DNA of 64,000 nucleotides, from positions 1 to 64,000 of the forward strand of contig CAYSFE010000002.1 of the NCBI GenBank assembly GCA_964430225.1, in the 5' to 3' direction. The DNA is from CAYSFE01 sp964430225 (GTDB taxonomy: Bacteria > Patescibacteriota > Dojkabacteria > GCA-016699595 > JBAXKR01). Below the pieces are notes generated by a model. It was not told the origin of the DNA. It saw only the letters and a program-made list of their open reading frames with translations, and did not search any database. The position numbers were made by a program, and so were the translations under genes. Position 1 is the stretch's first letter. The number at the start of each line of letters is the position of its first letter. This document shows, piece by piece, positions 25,979 through 33,680 of the stretch.

Positions 25979-26502
25979 CATCCTGGTTTCCAAGCCTTTG
26001 TTTTTCTCCAATCTTCACTAAAAGCTTGTTTCCAAGTTTTTCCTTTAAGTAAAACATCAAGGGCTAGTTGAGGAGCTTTATGTGCCATTATAGCTACTCT
26101 TTTACCATCATAGTTTTCTTTTAGGTATTTTAAGAAATCAGAGATTCTTTCTTTTACATCTTCATAACTTTCTCCATCTGGGAATCTCTCTGTGATCATT
26201 TTTTCTTGTAAGGGTTCAACAATACTTGATTCTTTACCATTGTATTTACCATAGTTACATTCTCTAAGTCTTCGATCTTCAATTATTGTAGCAAGTCCAT
26301 TAAAAGCAAGCCTTGCTGATGTCACAGCTCTAATGAGATCAGAACAAAATACTACATCAAACTTTGTTAAATCAGTCTTGTCTTTTAAGTTTGTTACTTG
26401 TTCTATTCCTAAATCAGATAACTTAACATCACTCCATCCTGAAGATATTTCTTTCTCATTATCTGTTGTTGTTCCATGAACAAAATATGTAATGTTTACC
26501 AT
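25960..26502 (-). CDS. histidine phosphatase-superfamily protein (variant RHG motif)
   Basis: A 180-residue protein of the phosphoglycerate-mutase/histidine-phosphatase superfamily. The phosphoacceptor His lies in FVHGTTTDNE near residue 8, where the usual sequence is RHGET..N; the Arg before His is Val. The second conserved Arg (SDLIRAVTSA), the acid LRECNYG region and the distal His (IMAHKAP) are present. It is likely a small phosphatase with modified phosphate binding. It overlaps the DUF218 gene at its 3' end. The same strand continues with the deaminase gene 18 bases upstream. Confidence 0.75.
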   Translation of the reverse strand: MVNITYFVHGTTTDNEKEISSGWSDVKLSDLGIEQVTNLKDKTDLTKFDVVFCSDLIRAVTSARLAFNGLATIIEDRRLRECNYGKYNGKESSIVEPLQEKMITERFPDGESYEDVKERISDFLKYLKENYDGKRVAIMAHKAPQLALDVLLKGKTWKQAFSEDWRKTKAWKPGWEYILN

Positions 26503-26520
26503 AAATAGAGAGATAAAATA

Positions 26521-26976
26521 TTAAAGCGATTTTTCCCATTCACGAACTACTTTAAGAGAGTCTTCTTCTAATTCAGATAAATGAACTATTTCTATTGGAT
26601 GATTAAACTTGGAATTAATCTCAACTTGATCATAGCTTCCTCCATAGTATTCTGTAGATACCTTACTCTTACTTAGAGCATATACAATTCTAGATATAGA
26701 ACTCCACATAGAAGCACCTAAACACATTACGCATGGTTCCATAGAGGCATATAGCGTGCAGCCTGTAAGATTTGTTGTCTTATATTCTTTACATGCTGCT
26801 CTAATTGATTCCATTTCAGGATGACAAGTTGGGTCATTGAGTTTATTTCCTAAGGCTATTCCCTCTCCTACTACTCTTCCTTCTTTTACAATTACTGCCC
26901 CTGCTGGAAATCCTCCTTTTGAAATTGACTCTTTAGCTTTCTCAATAGCTTTTAGAAGAAATTCTTTATCATCCAT
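26521..26976 (-). CDS. nucleoside/nucleobase deaminase (CDA fold)
   Basis: A 151-residue zinc-dependent deaminase of the TadA/guanine-deaminase-like group. The zinc ligand/proton shuttle motif is CHPEMES, where HPE replaces the common HAE, and the two Cys ligands are in MEPCVMC. The 'NDPT.HPEM..IR.ACK' context is closer to guanine or cytosine deaminases than to tRNA-adenosine deaminase. The start is the ATG at 26974-26976; reading further upstream would run into tRNA-Gly. The tRNA ends 20 bases upstream on the same strand, so the two may be co-transcribed. Confidence 0.75.
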   Translation of the reverse strand: MDDKEFLLKAIEKAKESISKGGFPAGAVIVKEGRVVGEGIALGNKLNDPTCHPEMESIRAACKEYKTTNLTGCTLYASMEPCVMCLGASMWSSISRIVYALSKSKVSTEYYGGSYDQVEINSKFNHPIEIVHLSELEEDSLKVVREWEKSL

Positions 26977-26996
26977 ATTATGAAAGTAATATATAT

Positions 26997-27072
26997 TGGA
27001 GCGAAAGACGAGATTCGAACTCGCGACCTCTTCCTTGGGAAGGAAGCGTTCTACCAACTGAACTACTTTCGC
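26997..27072 (-). tRNA. tRNA-Gly (anticodon CCC)
   Basis: The acceptor GCGAAAG/CTTTCGC, D arm GTTC-AGTTGGTA-GAAC, anticodon stem CTTCC/GGAAG with loop TTCCCAA (anticodon CCC) and T arm GCGAG-TTCGAAT-CTCGT make a canonical cloverleaf. The discriminator is T and the CCA is encoded (3' end TCCA, 26997-27000). The T discriminator matters because it matches the UGGA of the T-box at 39163-39175. Confidence 0.96.
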
Positions 27073-27124
27073 CCTCAATAGGATTTTACCACCAAAAATG
27101 GATTAGCTCTATTTAATATTGATA

Positions 27125-27883
27125 TTATTTTACTAATGTAGCTATTAGTAAACCACTTACACCTAATATTGCAGCTATGATCTTTCGTATCATATTACTT
27201 TTCTCTTTTAGTATTAGGAAAGCTAATACTACTGTAGTTATTGAAGAAAGTTGAGCAAATCCAATTACAAGATTTGTGTTCGTAGCTACATTTAATGCTC
27301 CATAGAAAGTAATAGCTGATATTGCGTAAAGAACAAAAGAAATAATAGAGGATTTGTTTAAATAGCTTTTAGGAGCTTTAACTATTTCAAGTGAATCCTT
27401 TGGAAAGAAAACAATTGTAGCTAGAGCAGGAAGTATAAATGCAATCGCTGTATACATATAAACTTCTACATGTTTAACTAAAAATGCATCATTTGCAGTT
27501 GCTACACCATAAGAAAGTGCTGCTAAAATACTAAAAACAAAGCCTTGGTTAAATTTAAAAGAAGATTTGTCTTTAAAATGTACTACTAATGTTGCCAATA
27601 GAATTAGCGAAATTCCAAAAGCTTGATAAATATTTAGTGAGGTACTAAATATTAAGACAGATAAGAAGATACTAATAACAGTCTTGTTTCCACTTATGAT
27701 TCTATACACAGAAGCATCTACAAGTTTTAATGCTTTAAATGTAAATATTGTCCCTAATAAATACCCAATTGTCATAATCACAAGGTTAGGAAGAAGAGTA
27801 TTTAGATCAAATCTAATATCAAGTTTTCCTATTAATATTCCAAAGATTCCTATTATTACACCACAAAACAATTGGAAAATCAC
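27125..27883 (-). CDS. EamA/DMT-family transporter (start uncertain)
   Basis: A membrane permease of the drug/metabolite superfamily, with two EamA-like halves; the first Met-coded start is GTG at 27881-27883 (252 residues, about nine helices). In-frame sequence upstream, open to a TAA at 28034-28036, encodes a convincing missing first helix (ITWFILITISFTTSALAL, codons near 27935-27988). That stretch contains no ATG, GTG or TTG. The true start may be an ATA (27989-28000) or ATT codon, or the gene lost its start. Substrate unknown. Follows the MFS gene on the same strand. Confidence 0.75.
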   Translation of the reverse strand: MIFQLFCGVIIGIFGILIGKLDIRFDLNTLLPNLVIMTIGYLLGTIFTFKALKLVDASVYRIISGNKTVISIFLSVLIFSTSLNIYQAFGISLILLATLVVHFKDKSSFKFNQGFVFSILAALSYGVATANDAFLVKHVEVYMYTAIAFILPALATIVFFPKDSLEIVKAPKSYLNKSSIISFVLYAISAITFYGALNVATNTNLVIGFAQLSSITTVVLAFLILKEKSNMIRKIIAAILGVSGLLIATLVK

Positions 27884-28050
27884 TGATCCTGCAATAGGAT
27901 TTGTTTTGTCATTTGAAGCAAATTTCTTTTGAAAAATAAGTGCAAGAGCGCTTGTTGTAAAGGAAATAGTAATAAGAATAAACCAAGTTATAAATATTAT
28001 GTAATATCTAATTCTTTTAAAACTACTTGAATATTATATCATCTAATACC

Positions 28051-29193
28051 CTATTCCTTCTCTTTTGAGTACTTAATTGCAGGTATTATTACAAGTACTG
28101 ATATCATTGCTGATGTGAAGATTGTAGCTGCTTGACCTATGGTTGAACCTATAACACCAAATACAAGTCTACTTATTGAAGTAGATGTTGTATTTAGAGA
28201 GTGTGAAATAGCAAATCCTTTTTCTATCCCAAGTTTATCCTGCACTGATCTAACTATTAAACCTTTAAGAACAGGTGAAGTTCCTCTAGTAAACATTCCA
28301 AGTAGTAGTAGTAATGCTGAAATCAGAATTGGATTATATGTAAATATCACAAGTGTAGCTACAATAGCCATCCCAATTTCTGCAAATATTAATACTTTAA
28401 TACTTCCATATTTATCAGCTAAGCGAGTTAAAAGTAATCTTCCAGATAAATATCCAACAAAATATATTGTATCTATTACTCCTACTGTTTCTAACTGTAT
28501 TCCTTTACTTGCAATAAAAGGAGTTAGGAAGATATATAGAGAGGAACCACCAAAAGAATCAATCATACTAGCTAGAACTGCAAACCTATACTTAGCATTC
28601 GAAAGATACTTCTTAAGGTTATAATCTACTGGTTTTGTTTTTTGTAAATCAACCTTACGAAATTCAAAAGTAATTACAAGAGCTATTAAAGAGATAATTA
28701 CACCAAATATTCCGATTTGAAAAATATCGAATTTAGATACTACAAAAGTAGTTAGTAAAGTAAATATTATTCTCCCAGTATCTCCATATGCTGTAACATT
28801 ACCGAGTGTTGTGGATATCCTATCTTGTGGAGCACTTTTAGCAGTTTTAGATAAACTTGGAGCTTCGAATAGTCCTGCTGCAATACCTCCTAATACTGTA
28901 GAGAGCATTAAGAATATTAAATTATTTGAAAATATGAAAGAAACAAAACTAAAAACATTAAAAATCAGTGCCAAGCTCATAATGTATTCATTCCCTATTT
29001 TTCTAGCAATATCACCAGATAAAAAGGAAGAAACAATTTTAGCAATAGCAAATACTGCAGTAAGAATTCCAATCCATACAAAATCGAACCCAAGTTTAAT
29101 TTGTAAAAATGGAATTAATAGAAGTAGAGATATTTCAAATCCTTTAGAGAAGAGTTGTTGAGCACAGAGTCTGAAATATATTTTCTTCGACAT
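28051..29193 (-). CDS. MFS transporter
   Basis: A 380-residue major facilitator protein with about 12 hydrophobic helices. The loop between TM2 and TM3 reads SGDIARKIGNEY, and the equivalent loop in the second half reads LLTRLADKYGSIKV, both versions of the MFS signature G..D..GR. No substrate can be assigned; drug efflux is common for such short members. The ATG start is at 29191-29193. The EamA gene lies downstream on the same strand within a few bases, and the 131-residue gene at 29223 is upstream. Confidence 0.85.
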   Translation of the reverse strand: MSKKIYFRLCAQQLFSKGFEISLLLLIPFLQIKLGFDFVWIGILTAVFAIAKIVSSFLSGDIARKIGNEYIMSLALIFNVFSFVSFIFSNNLIFLMLSTVLGGIAAGLFEAPSLSKTAKSAPQDRISTTLGNVTAYGDTGRIIFTLLTTFVVSKFDIFQIGIFGVIISLIALVITFEFRKVDLQKTKPVDYNLKKYLSNAKYRFAVLASMIDSFGGSSLYIFLTPFIASKGIQLETVGVIDTIYFVGYLSGRLLLTRLADKYGSIKVLIFAEIGMAIVATLVIFTYNPILISALLLLLGMFTRGTSPVLKGLIVRSVQDKLGIEKGFAISHSLNTTSTSISRLVFGVIGSTIGQAATIFTSAMISVLVIIPAIKYSKEKE

Positions 29194-29222
29194 TTTAATT
29201 ATGTAGTATACTAATTATTGTA

Positions 29223-29618
29223 TTAGTCTCCGTCCCTTGCAAGCTGATTGCTGGCATGGTCATGTGTAAGGTCTCTACCGATAATTTTACGGTGCTCAAG
29301 TTCTATTTCTGGAGCCTGCCTTATCAACTGTTCAAAAACAAATGAAGAGGGATATTGATCTGACCAGTCAATATCACTTAAAGAAGTTCCAGCTTGAAAA
29401 TCATAAAAAATATGTTTTCCTCTTCTAAAAACCCGTCCAGTTAATTTTACAGCTTTTAACCTATTAACTCTTTTAATGCTCTCATGTCCCCTTTCTGTGT
29501 CTGTATCAAAAAATATACCCCTTTTTAAGTCATAAACATAACAAGTTATTTCGATGTTTTTTATGGCTTTTCTAAATTCAATGGGAGGTAATTGTTTATC
29601 TTTAAAATTTTCAGGCAT
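29223..29618 (-). CDS. hypothetical protein, 131 aa
   Basis: An unrecognised 131-residue soluble protein. Residues 10-75 look beta-rich with conserved-looking KNIEITCYVYDLKRGIFF. The C-terminus is polar and contains HDHASNQLARDGD. No signal or membrane segment. Its start abuts the lysS stop (no intergenic base), so it is probably expressed with lysS. Confidence 0.5.
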   Translation of the reverse strand: MPENFKDKQLPPIEFRKAIKNIEITCYVYDLKRGIFFDTDTERGHESIKRVNRLKAVKLTGRVFRRGKHIFYDFQAGTSLSDIDWSDQYPSSFVFEQLIRQAPEIELEHRKIIGRDLTHDHASNQLARDGD

Positions 29619-31529
29619 TTACTTATATAGTTCAAGTGTCTTTGTAATTGAGTCTACCTGTTCTTTATCACCAAAAACTAGTATTCCTAGTAGTTCTAAA
29701 TCTTTAATATCTTTAGTCTTTGTAATTTCAACAAGTTTCTTATCACTAGTTGTTTCTATCATTTCTCTAGTAAACTCAAAAACTTCTAAATTTAATTCTT
29801 TAGCTTTAGATCTAAGATCCTTTATGAGTGTTCCTGATTCAACTTGCTTTATCATTATTGCATGTTGAATATTTAGCTTTATCTTTTCATTATCCTTTGT
29901 CTCTATATGGTCTTGTGAAAGTAGTTTAGTTCCTACTCTACTTGCAAGGGAAGCACTAAGATGAGCTATTGTATTTAGCTCTTGCCACCCTTCTAGTTTA
30001 GATTCTTTGTTTAAGATAGCTACGGCGATTTTAGTTTGTTTTGATTTAGCAAACTCAGTTTTAATAGATTCTTTCATTGGAGGGAATGGTACTCCTTCAC
30101 GAGCTGACACTCCTTCAAATATCCAGAAGTTTCTTTCACTATGACCCCACCCAAAAGTTGGAGGCATTCCAAATTCAAGCATTTCTACAAAGTCTTCATC
30201 CATCATTTGAGCTTCTTCATCTCCTTCTTCTCTCATCTTTTGTTGTTCATCAAATCTTTCATATTGATCTATTGGATCATTTAGTTCACTAAATCCATTA
30301 CCTAGTTCTGATCCTGCAATCCATGGATGAATTCTTTCTGTTAGTCTTGGATCCTCTACCATAGATTTAGCTAGTGGAGATAGGAACTTAGGTTCGTTTA
30401 TCATGAAAGATGGACCTGATATTTCTTTTCTAAGAATTTTACCTAGAGCATCTATTCCTCTACTTACATTATCTTTCTTCTCTATCTTATTCTTTACTAG
30501 CGCGTTATTTATCTCTTCTATATTTGTTTTAAAAATGTCTATATTGAATCTATCCTTGATCAGTTTAGTAAAGTCTAATCTCTCCCATTTTTTATCAAGA
30601 TCAATTTCTTTTCCATTTAATTCAAATTTTGTTTTACCCCAGGTCTTAAGTGCTGTTTCTCTAAACATTGCTTCTATGAAATCCATTCCTTGTTTGTAGT
30701 CAGCATATGCCCAGTAAAACTCCATTGCTATATGTTCAGGAAGATGTTCATCTGAGAATCCCTCATTTCTAAATCTTGGACCTATATCAAATACCTTTTC
30801 AAATCCTCCTCCAATTAGTCTCTTAAGGGGAAGTTCATGAGATATTCTTAAATAGAAATCTTGGTCTATACTGTCCATATGAGTAACAAATGGTTTAGCA
30901 TCTGCTCCTCCTGTAGTTAGTTCAAGAACAGGAATGTTTACCTCATAGAATCCTGATTTCTTTAAAAACTCTCTATGGGAATCCCAGTATCTTGATCTTC
31001 TTTCAAATCTTCTTCGAATGTCTTCATTCATTACCATATCTAAATATCTTTTTCTTTGTCTTGTTTCTTGATCTTGTAAACCTTCCCAGTTATCAGGTAA
31101 TGGTCTAATACTTTTAGTTATGATTTTAATACCAAGCACTTGAAGAGAATCTTCTCCTCTTTGAGTTTTGGTTCCAGTTCCATATGCTTCAACAAAGTCT
31201 CCAGTGTCTAGAAGTTCAAGTAAATCTTTAAAACAAAGTCCATGTAGAGGTTTTAAATCTAAAATATCTTCTTTAATGTAGAGTTGGATTTTACCACTTG
31301 TATCCCTTAGATCAGCAAAAAGAAGTTTTCCATGTTCACGTATAGACATGATTCTACCTGCTAAGTATACCTCTTTCCCTATTTTATATTCTTCAGATAT
31401 TAGGAAGTTCTTAATATCCATTGATCTCATTACACGAGCTGGAAATGGATCAAAGCCTAAGGATTTTAATTTCTTAGCTTTTTCTATTCTAATATCTCTA
31501 ATTTGTTTTAATGATTGTCCAATATCCAT
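29619..31529 (-). CDS. lysS: lysyl-tRNA synthetase (class II) fused to a DUF2000-like domain
   Basis: A 636-residue protein. Residues 1-490 form a class II LysRS: N-terminal OB-fold anticodon-binding domain, motif 2 FRNEGFSDEHLPEH, lysine-site EFYWAYADY, and a motif 3 region GMPPTFGWGHSERNF, unusual against the standard G.GIGIDR but keeping the Arg. It charges tRNA-Lys. Residues 500-636 are an extra domain (KIAVAILNKE ... VFEFTREM ... LELLGILVFGDKEQV) matching DUF2000, a family with the peptidyl-tRNA-hydrolase-2 fold. Normal bacterial LysS is about 490-500 residues. A TACAAT box precedes the ATG by about nine bases. The first case for this fusion I would check is whether relatives share it. 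Confidence 0.88.
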   Translation of the reverse strand: MDIGQSLKQIRDIRIEKAKKLKSLGFDPFPARVMRSMDIKNFLISEEYKIGKEVYLAGRIMSIREHGKLLFADLRDTSGKIQLYIKEDILDLKPLHGLCFKDLLELLDTGDFVEAYGTGTKTQRGEDSLQVLGIKIITKSIRPLPDNWEGLQDQETRQRKRYLDMVMNEDIRRRFERRSRYWDSHREFLKKSGFYEVNIPVLELTTGGADAKPFVTHMDSIDQDFYLRISHELPLKRLIGGGFEKVFDIGPRFRNEGFSDEHLPEHIAMEFYWAYADYKQGMDFIEAMFRETALKTWGKTKFELNGKEIDLDKKWERLDFTKLIKDRFNIDIFKTNIEEINNALVKNKIEKKDNVSRGIDALGKILRKEISGPSFMINEPKFLSPLAKSMVEDPRLTERIHPWIAGSELGNGFSELNDPIDQYERFDEQQKMREEGDEEAQMMDEDFVEMLEFGMPPTFGWGHSERNFWIFEGVSAREGVPFPPMKESIKTEFAKSKQTKIAVAILNKESKLEGWQELNTIAHLSASLASRVGTKLLSQDHIETKDNEKIKLNIQHAIMIKQVESGTLIKDLRSKAKELNLEVFEFTREMIETTSDKKLVEITKTKDIKDLELLGILVFGDKEQVDSITKTLELYK

Positions 31530-31576
31530 ATGGAGTAAATTGTACGATTATATCTAGTAAGAGGCAATACTTTTAT

Positions 31577-31939
31577 CTATTGAAAAACCTGACTTAAACC
31601 TGACAAAGCTGTTAATGCGCTTATAAGGAACTCCTTACGCCTTACTGATGGAACCTTTTCGTAGTCCAGCATACCTGGAGTTAATTGGTTATAGTAAAAT
31701 GCTCGACCTCTTGATGAAATGAAAGTCAAAAAACTTGAAGTCAAAGTTAACGTCTTTGTTAAATCTAAATGTATATCTGTAATACCCTTTTGTCTTAATA
31801 TTTGTGCAGATAATGCTAATCCAACAGTAAAAATACAAAGTGCAGTATTTATATGCATTTTTCTACCAGTATTATCTTGTTCAGCGTTTTTCATGAGTAT
31901 GTATAAATTATATACGTTGATTATATCAGCAAGTCCCAT
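31577..31939 (-). CDS. hypothetical small membrane protein
   Basis: About 120 residues with the start at ATG 31937-31939 (MGLADIINVYN). An upstream ATG at 32011 would add 24 hydrophobic residues but overlap the rsmE promoter and coding start, so the shorter form is preferred. Two or three hydrophobic stretches (INTALCIFTVGLALSAQIL; LTLTSSFLTFIS) suggest a membrane protein. No family is recognised. It is divergent from rsmE. Confidence 0.45.
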   Translation of the reverse strand: MGLADIINVYNLYILMKNAEQDNTGRKMHINTALCIFTVGLALSAQILRQKGITDIHLDLTKTLTLTSSFLTFISSRGRAFYYNQLTPGMLDYEKVPSVRRKEFLISALTALSGLSQVFQ

Positions 31940-31972
31940 AGTCACAAAATGGTGAGTAAGATATAAAATTGG

Positions 31973-31978
31973 TATAAT
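31973..31978 (+). promoter_or_regulatory. rsmE -10 box (leaderless)
   Basis: A perfect TATAAT ends five bases before the rsmE ATG (31984). Transcription should begin at or next to the A of the start codon. The -35 region (TGGTGA at 31950-31955) is weak. Confidence 0.55.
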
Positions 31979-31983
31979 AAAAC

Positions 31984-32664
31984 ATGCACAGATTCTATAT
32001 TGATCTAACAAAAACAGGTAATCTCATTACTAACTCTGAAAGCTATCATGCTATTAGGGTTTTAAGAGTAAAAGTTGGAGAAAAGATTGTTTGTTTTGAT
32101 GGGAATGGAAATGAAAGTATATGTTTAGTAAGGGTAGTTGATGAAAGTAATAAAAAACACCCATCTCTTTTAATAGATGTTCTATCAAGTCAGAAATTTG
32201 AAAAATCTAAGTTTGAAAAAGTGTTAATAGTAAGTTCTTTTAAACTTGATAGACTTGAATGGGGAATTGAAAAAGCAGTAGAACTAGGAATAGAAAGGAT
32301 AATAGTAACACAAACAAAATACTCTCAAGTCCCACTTTCTCTAGTAGAAAAGAAGATTGATCGACTAAATGAAATAGTGTTAAGTGCCTCTAAACAATGT
32401 GAAAGAAAATATATTCCTAGTTTAGAACTTAAAGAGTTTAAAGAAATACTTTCTCTTAAGGGAAATAGATATGTGGCAAATAGGGATGGTAAAGGGGTAA
32501 TTGAAAAAAATATGACTGATACATATATATTCGTAGGTCCAGAAGGAGGATTTGAAACTAGTGAATTAAAAGAATTGGTTGATTCAGGCTTTATTGAAGT
32601 TAGTTTAGCACCAAATATCTTGAGAGCTGAAACAGCAATGGCGATAGCTTCTTACTCTATCTAG
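31984..32664 (+). CDS. rsmE: 16S rRNA m3U1498 methyltransferase
   Basis: A 226-residue SPOUT methyltransferase. The N-terminal PUA-like part (YHAIRVLRVKVGEKIVCFDGNG) is followed by the knotted AdoMet-binding domain: KAVELGIERIIV, a K.....QS-type segment (SASKQCERKYIP), and the terminal knot VGPEGGFETSE...LAPNILRAETA. This family methylates U1498 of 16S rRNA. Length and motifs are normal. Promoter TATAAT lies directly upstream, giving a leaderless mRNA. Confidence 0.92.
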   Translation: MHRFYIDLTKTGNLITNSESYHAIRVLRVKVGEKIVCFDGNGNESICLVRVVDESNKKHPSLLIDVLSSQKFEKSKFEKVLIVSSFKLDRLEWGIEKAVELGIERIIVTQTKYSQVPLSLVEKKIDRLNEIVLSASKQCERKYIPSLELKEFKEILSLKGNRYVANRDGKGVIEKNMTDTYIFVGPEGGFETSELKELVDSGFIEVSLAPNILRAETAMAIASYSI

Positions 32665-32688
32665 TTTATTAAATATTACTTGATTTTC

Positions 32689-33669
32689 ATGCAGACTAAA
32701 GGTGAAATAATAATTTTTGAAAATTCTAATAATGAAACCAAATTAGATGTAAAATTAATTAAAGAATCTGTTTGGCTTACACAAAACCAAATGGCAACTC
32801 TTTTTGGTAAGGATACAGATACAATTGGACTTCATATTAAAAATATTTACAGAGAATCCGAATTAGTTGAGAAGTCAACTACCGAGGATTACTCGGTAGT
32901 TCAATTAGAGGGTAATAGAAGGATAAATCGTAAATTAAAGCATTACAATTTAGATATGATAATTTCTGTTGGATATAGGGTGAACTCAATAAGAGGTACT
33001 AAATTTAGGATATGGGCAACAAAAATACTTAAAGAACATTTAATAAAAGGGTTTTCAGTTAATGCAAAAAGATTAAAAGAGCTTAATCAAAATATTGAAC
33101 TTATTAAAAGAGCAGTGGATAGAAAAGGTATTGATTCCGATGAAAAAGCAGGTCTTCTTGATCTTATTTTAAACTATACAAAAACATGGGTATTACTTAA
33201 TGAATTTGACGAGAAAAGTATATCTATTAAAAATATTAAAACTAAGTCTAGTTATGAATTAAGATACAAAGAATCAAAAGAATTAATTGAGTTATTAAAA
33301 AGTAAAGTTCAGGAAAATGGAAAAAATAACAGTTTATTTGGGAATGAAATTGATTTAGGGTTAGAAAGAATATTGAAAAGTATCAATCAAACGTTCGATA
33401 AAAAGAATTTATATCAATCACTAGAAGAAAAGGCTTCACATTTATTGTATTTCATAATTAAAGATCATCCATTCTCGGACGGAAATAAAAGAATTGCGTC
33501 ATTATTGTTTATAATTTATTTAAACAAAAATAAGTTTTTTTCTAAAAATAATGGAAATCCTAAAATTGATGAAAATGCTTTAGTTGTTTTAGCTCTTCTA
33601 ATCGCAGAGAGTAAACCTTCTGAAAAAGATAGTATGATATCTTTAATTATGAATTTGTTAGTAGATTAA
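32689..33669 (+). CDS. RhuM-family protein with C-terminal Fic/Doc domain
   Basis: About 326 residues. The N-terminal 'virulence RhuM' domain (ESVWLTQNQMATLFGKD, then DMIISVGYRVNS and RIWATKILKEHLIKGF) is followed by a Fic/Doc domain whose active-site loop HPFSDGNKR (about residues 260-268) is complete. HxFx(D)xNKR is the Doc-type variant, in which the transferred group may be phosphate rather than AMP. The protein probably acts as a toxin-like modifier. No separate antitoxin gene is next to it. ATG at 32689 is preferred over TTG 32680, because a TATTAC box (32674-32679) lies nine bases before it. Confidence 0.8.
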   Translation: MQTKGEIIIFENSNNETKLDVKLIKESVWLTQNQMATLFGKDTDTIGLHIKNIYRESELVEKSTTEDYSVVQLEGNRRINRKLKHYNLDMIISVGYRVNSIRGTKFRIWATKILKEHLIKGFSVNAKRLKELNQNIELIKRAVDRKGIDSDEKAGLLDLILNYTKTWVLLNEFDEKSISIKNIKTKSSYELRYKESKELIELLKSKVQENGKNNSLFGNEIDLGLERILKSINQTFDKKNLYQSLEEKASHLLYFIIKDHPFSDGNKRIASLLFIIYLNKNKFFSKNNGNPKIDENALVVLALLIAESKPSEKDSMISLIMNLLVD

Positions 33670-33680
33670 GAAGTGTGAAA

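Noticed and set aside
26977..27078. N-terminal extension of the deaminase upstream of 26976
   Set aside because: It would translate the tRNA-Gly gene; the ATG at 26976 fits the family start.
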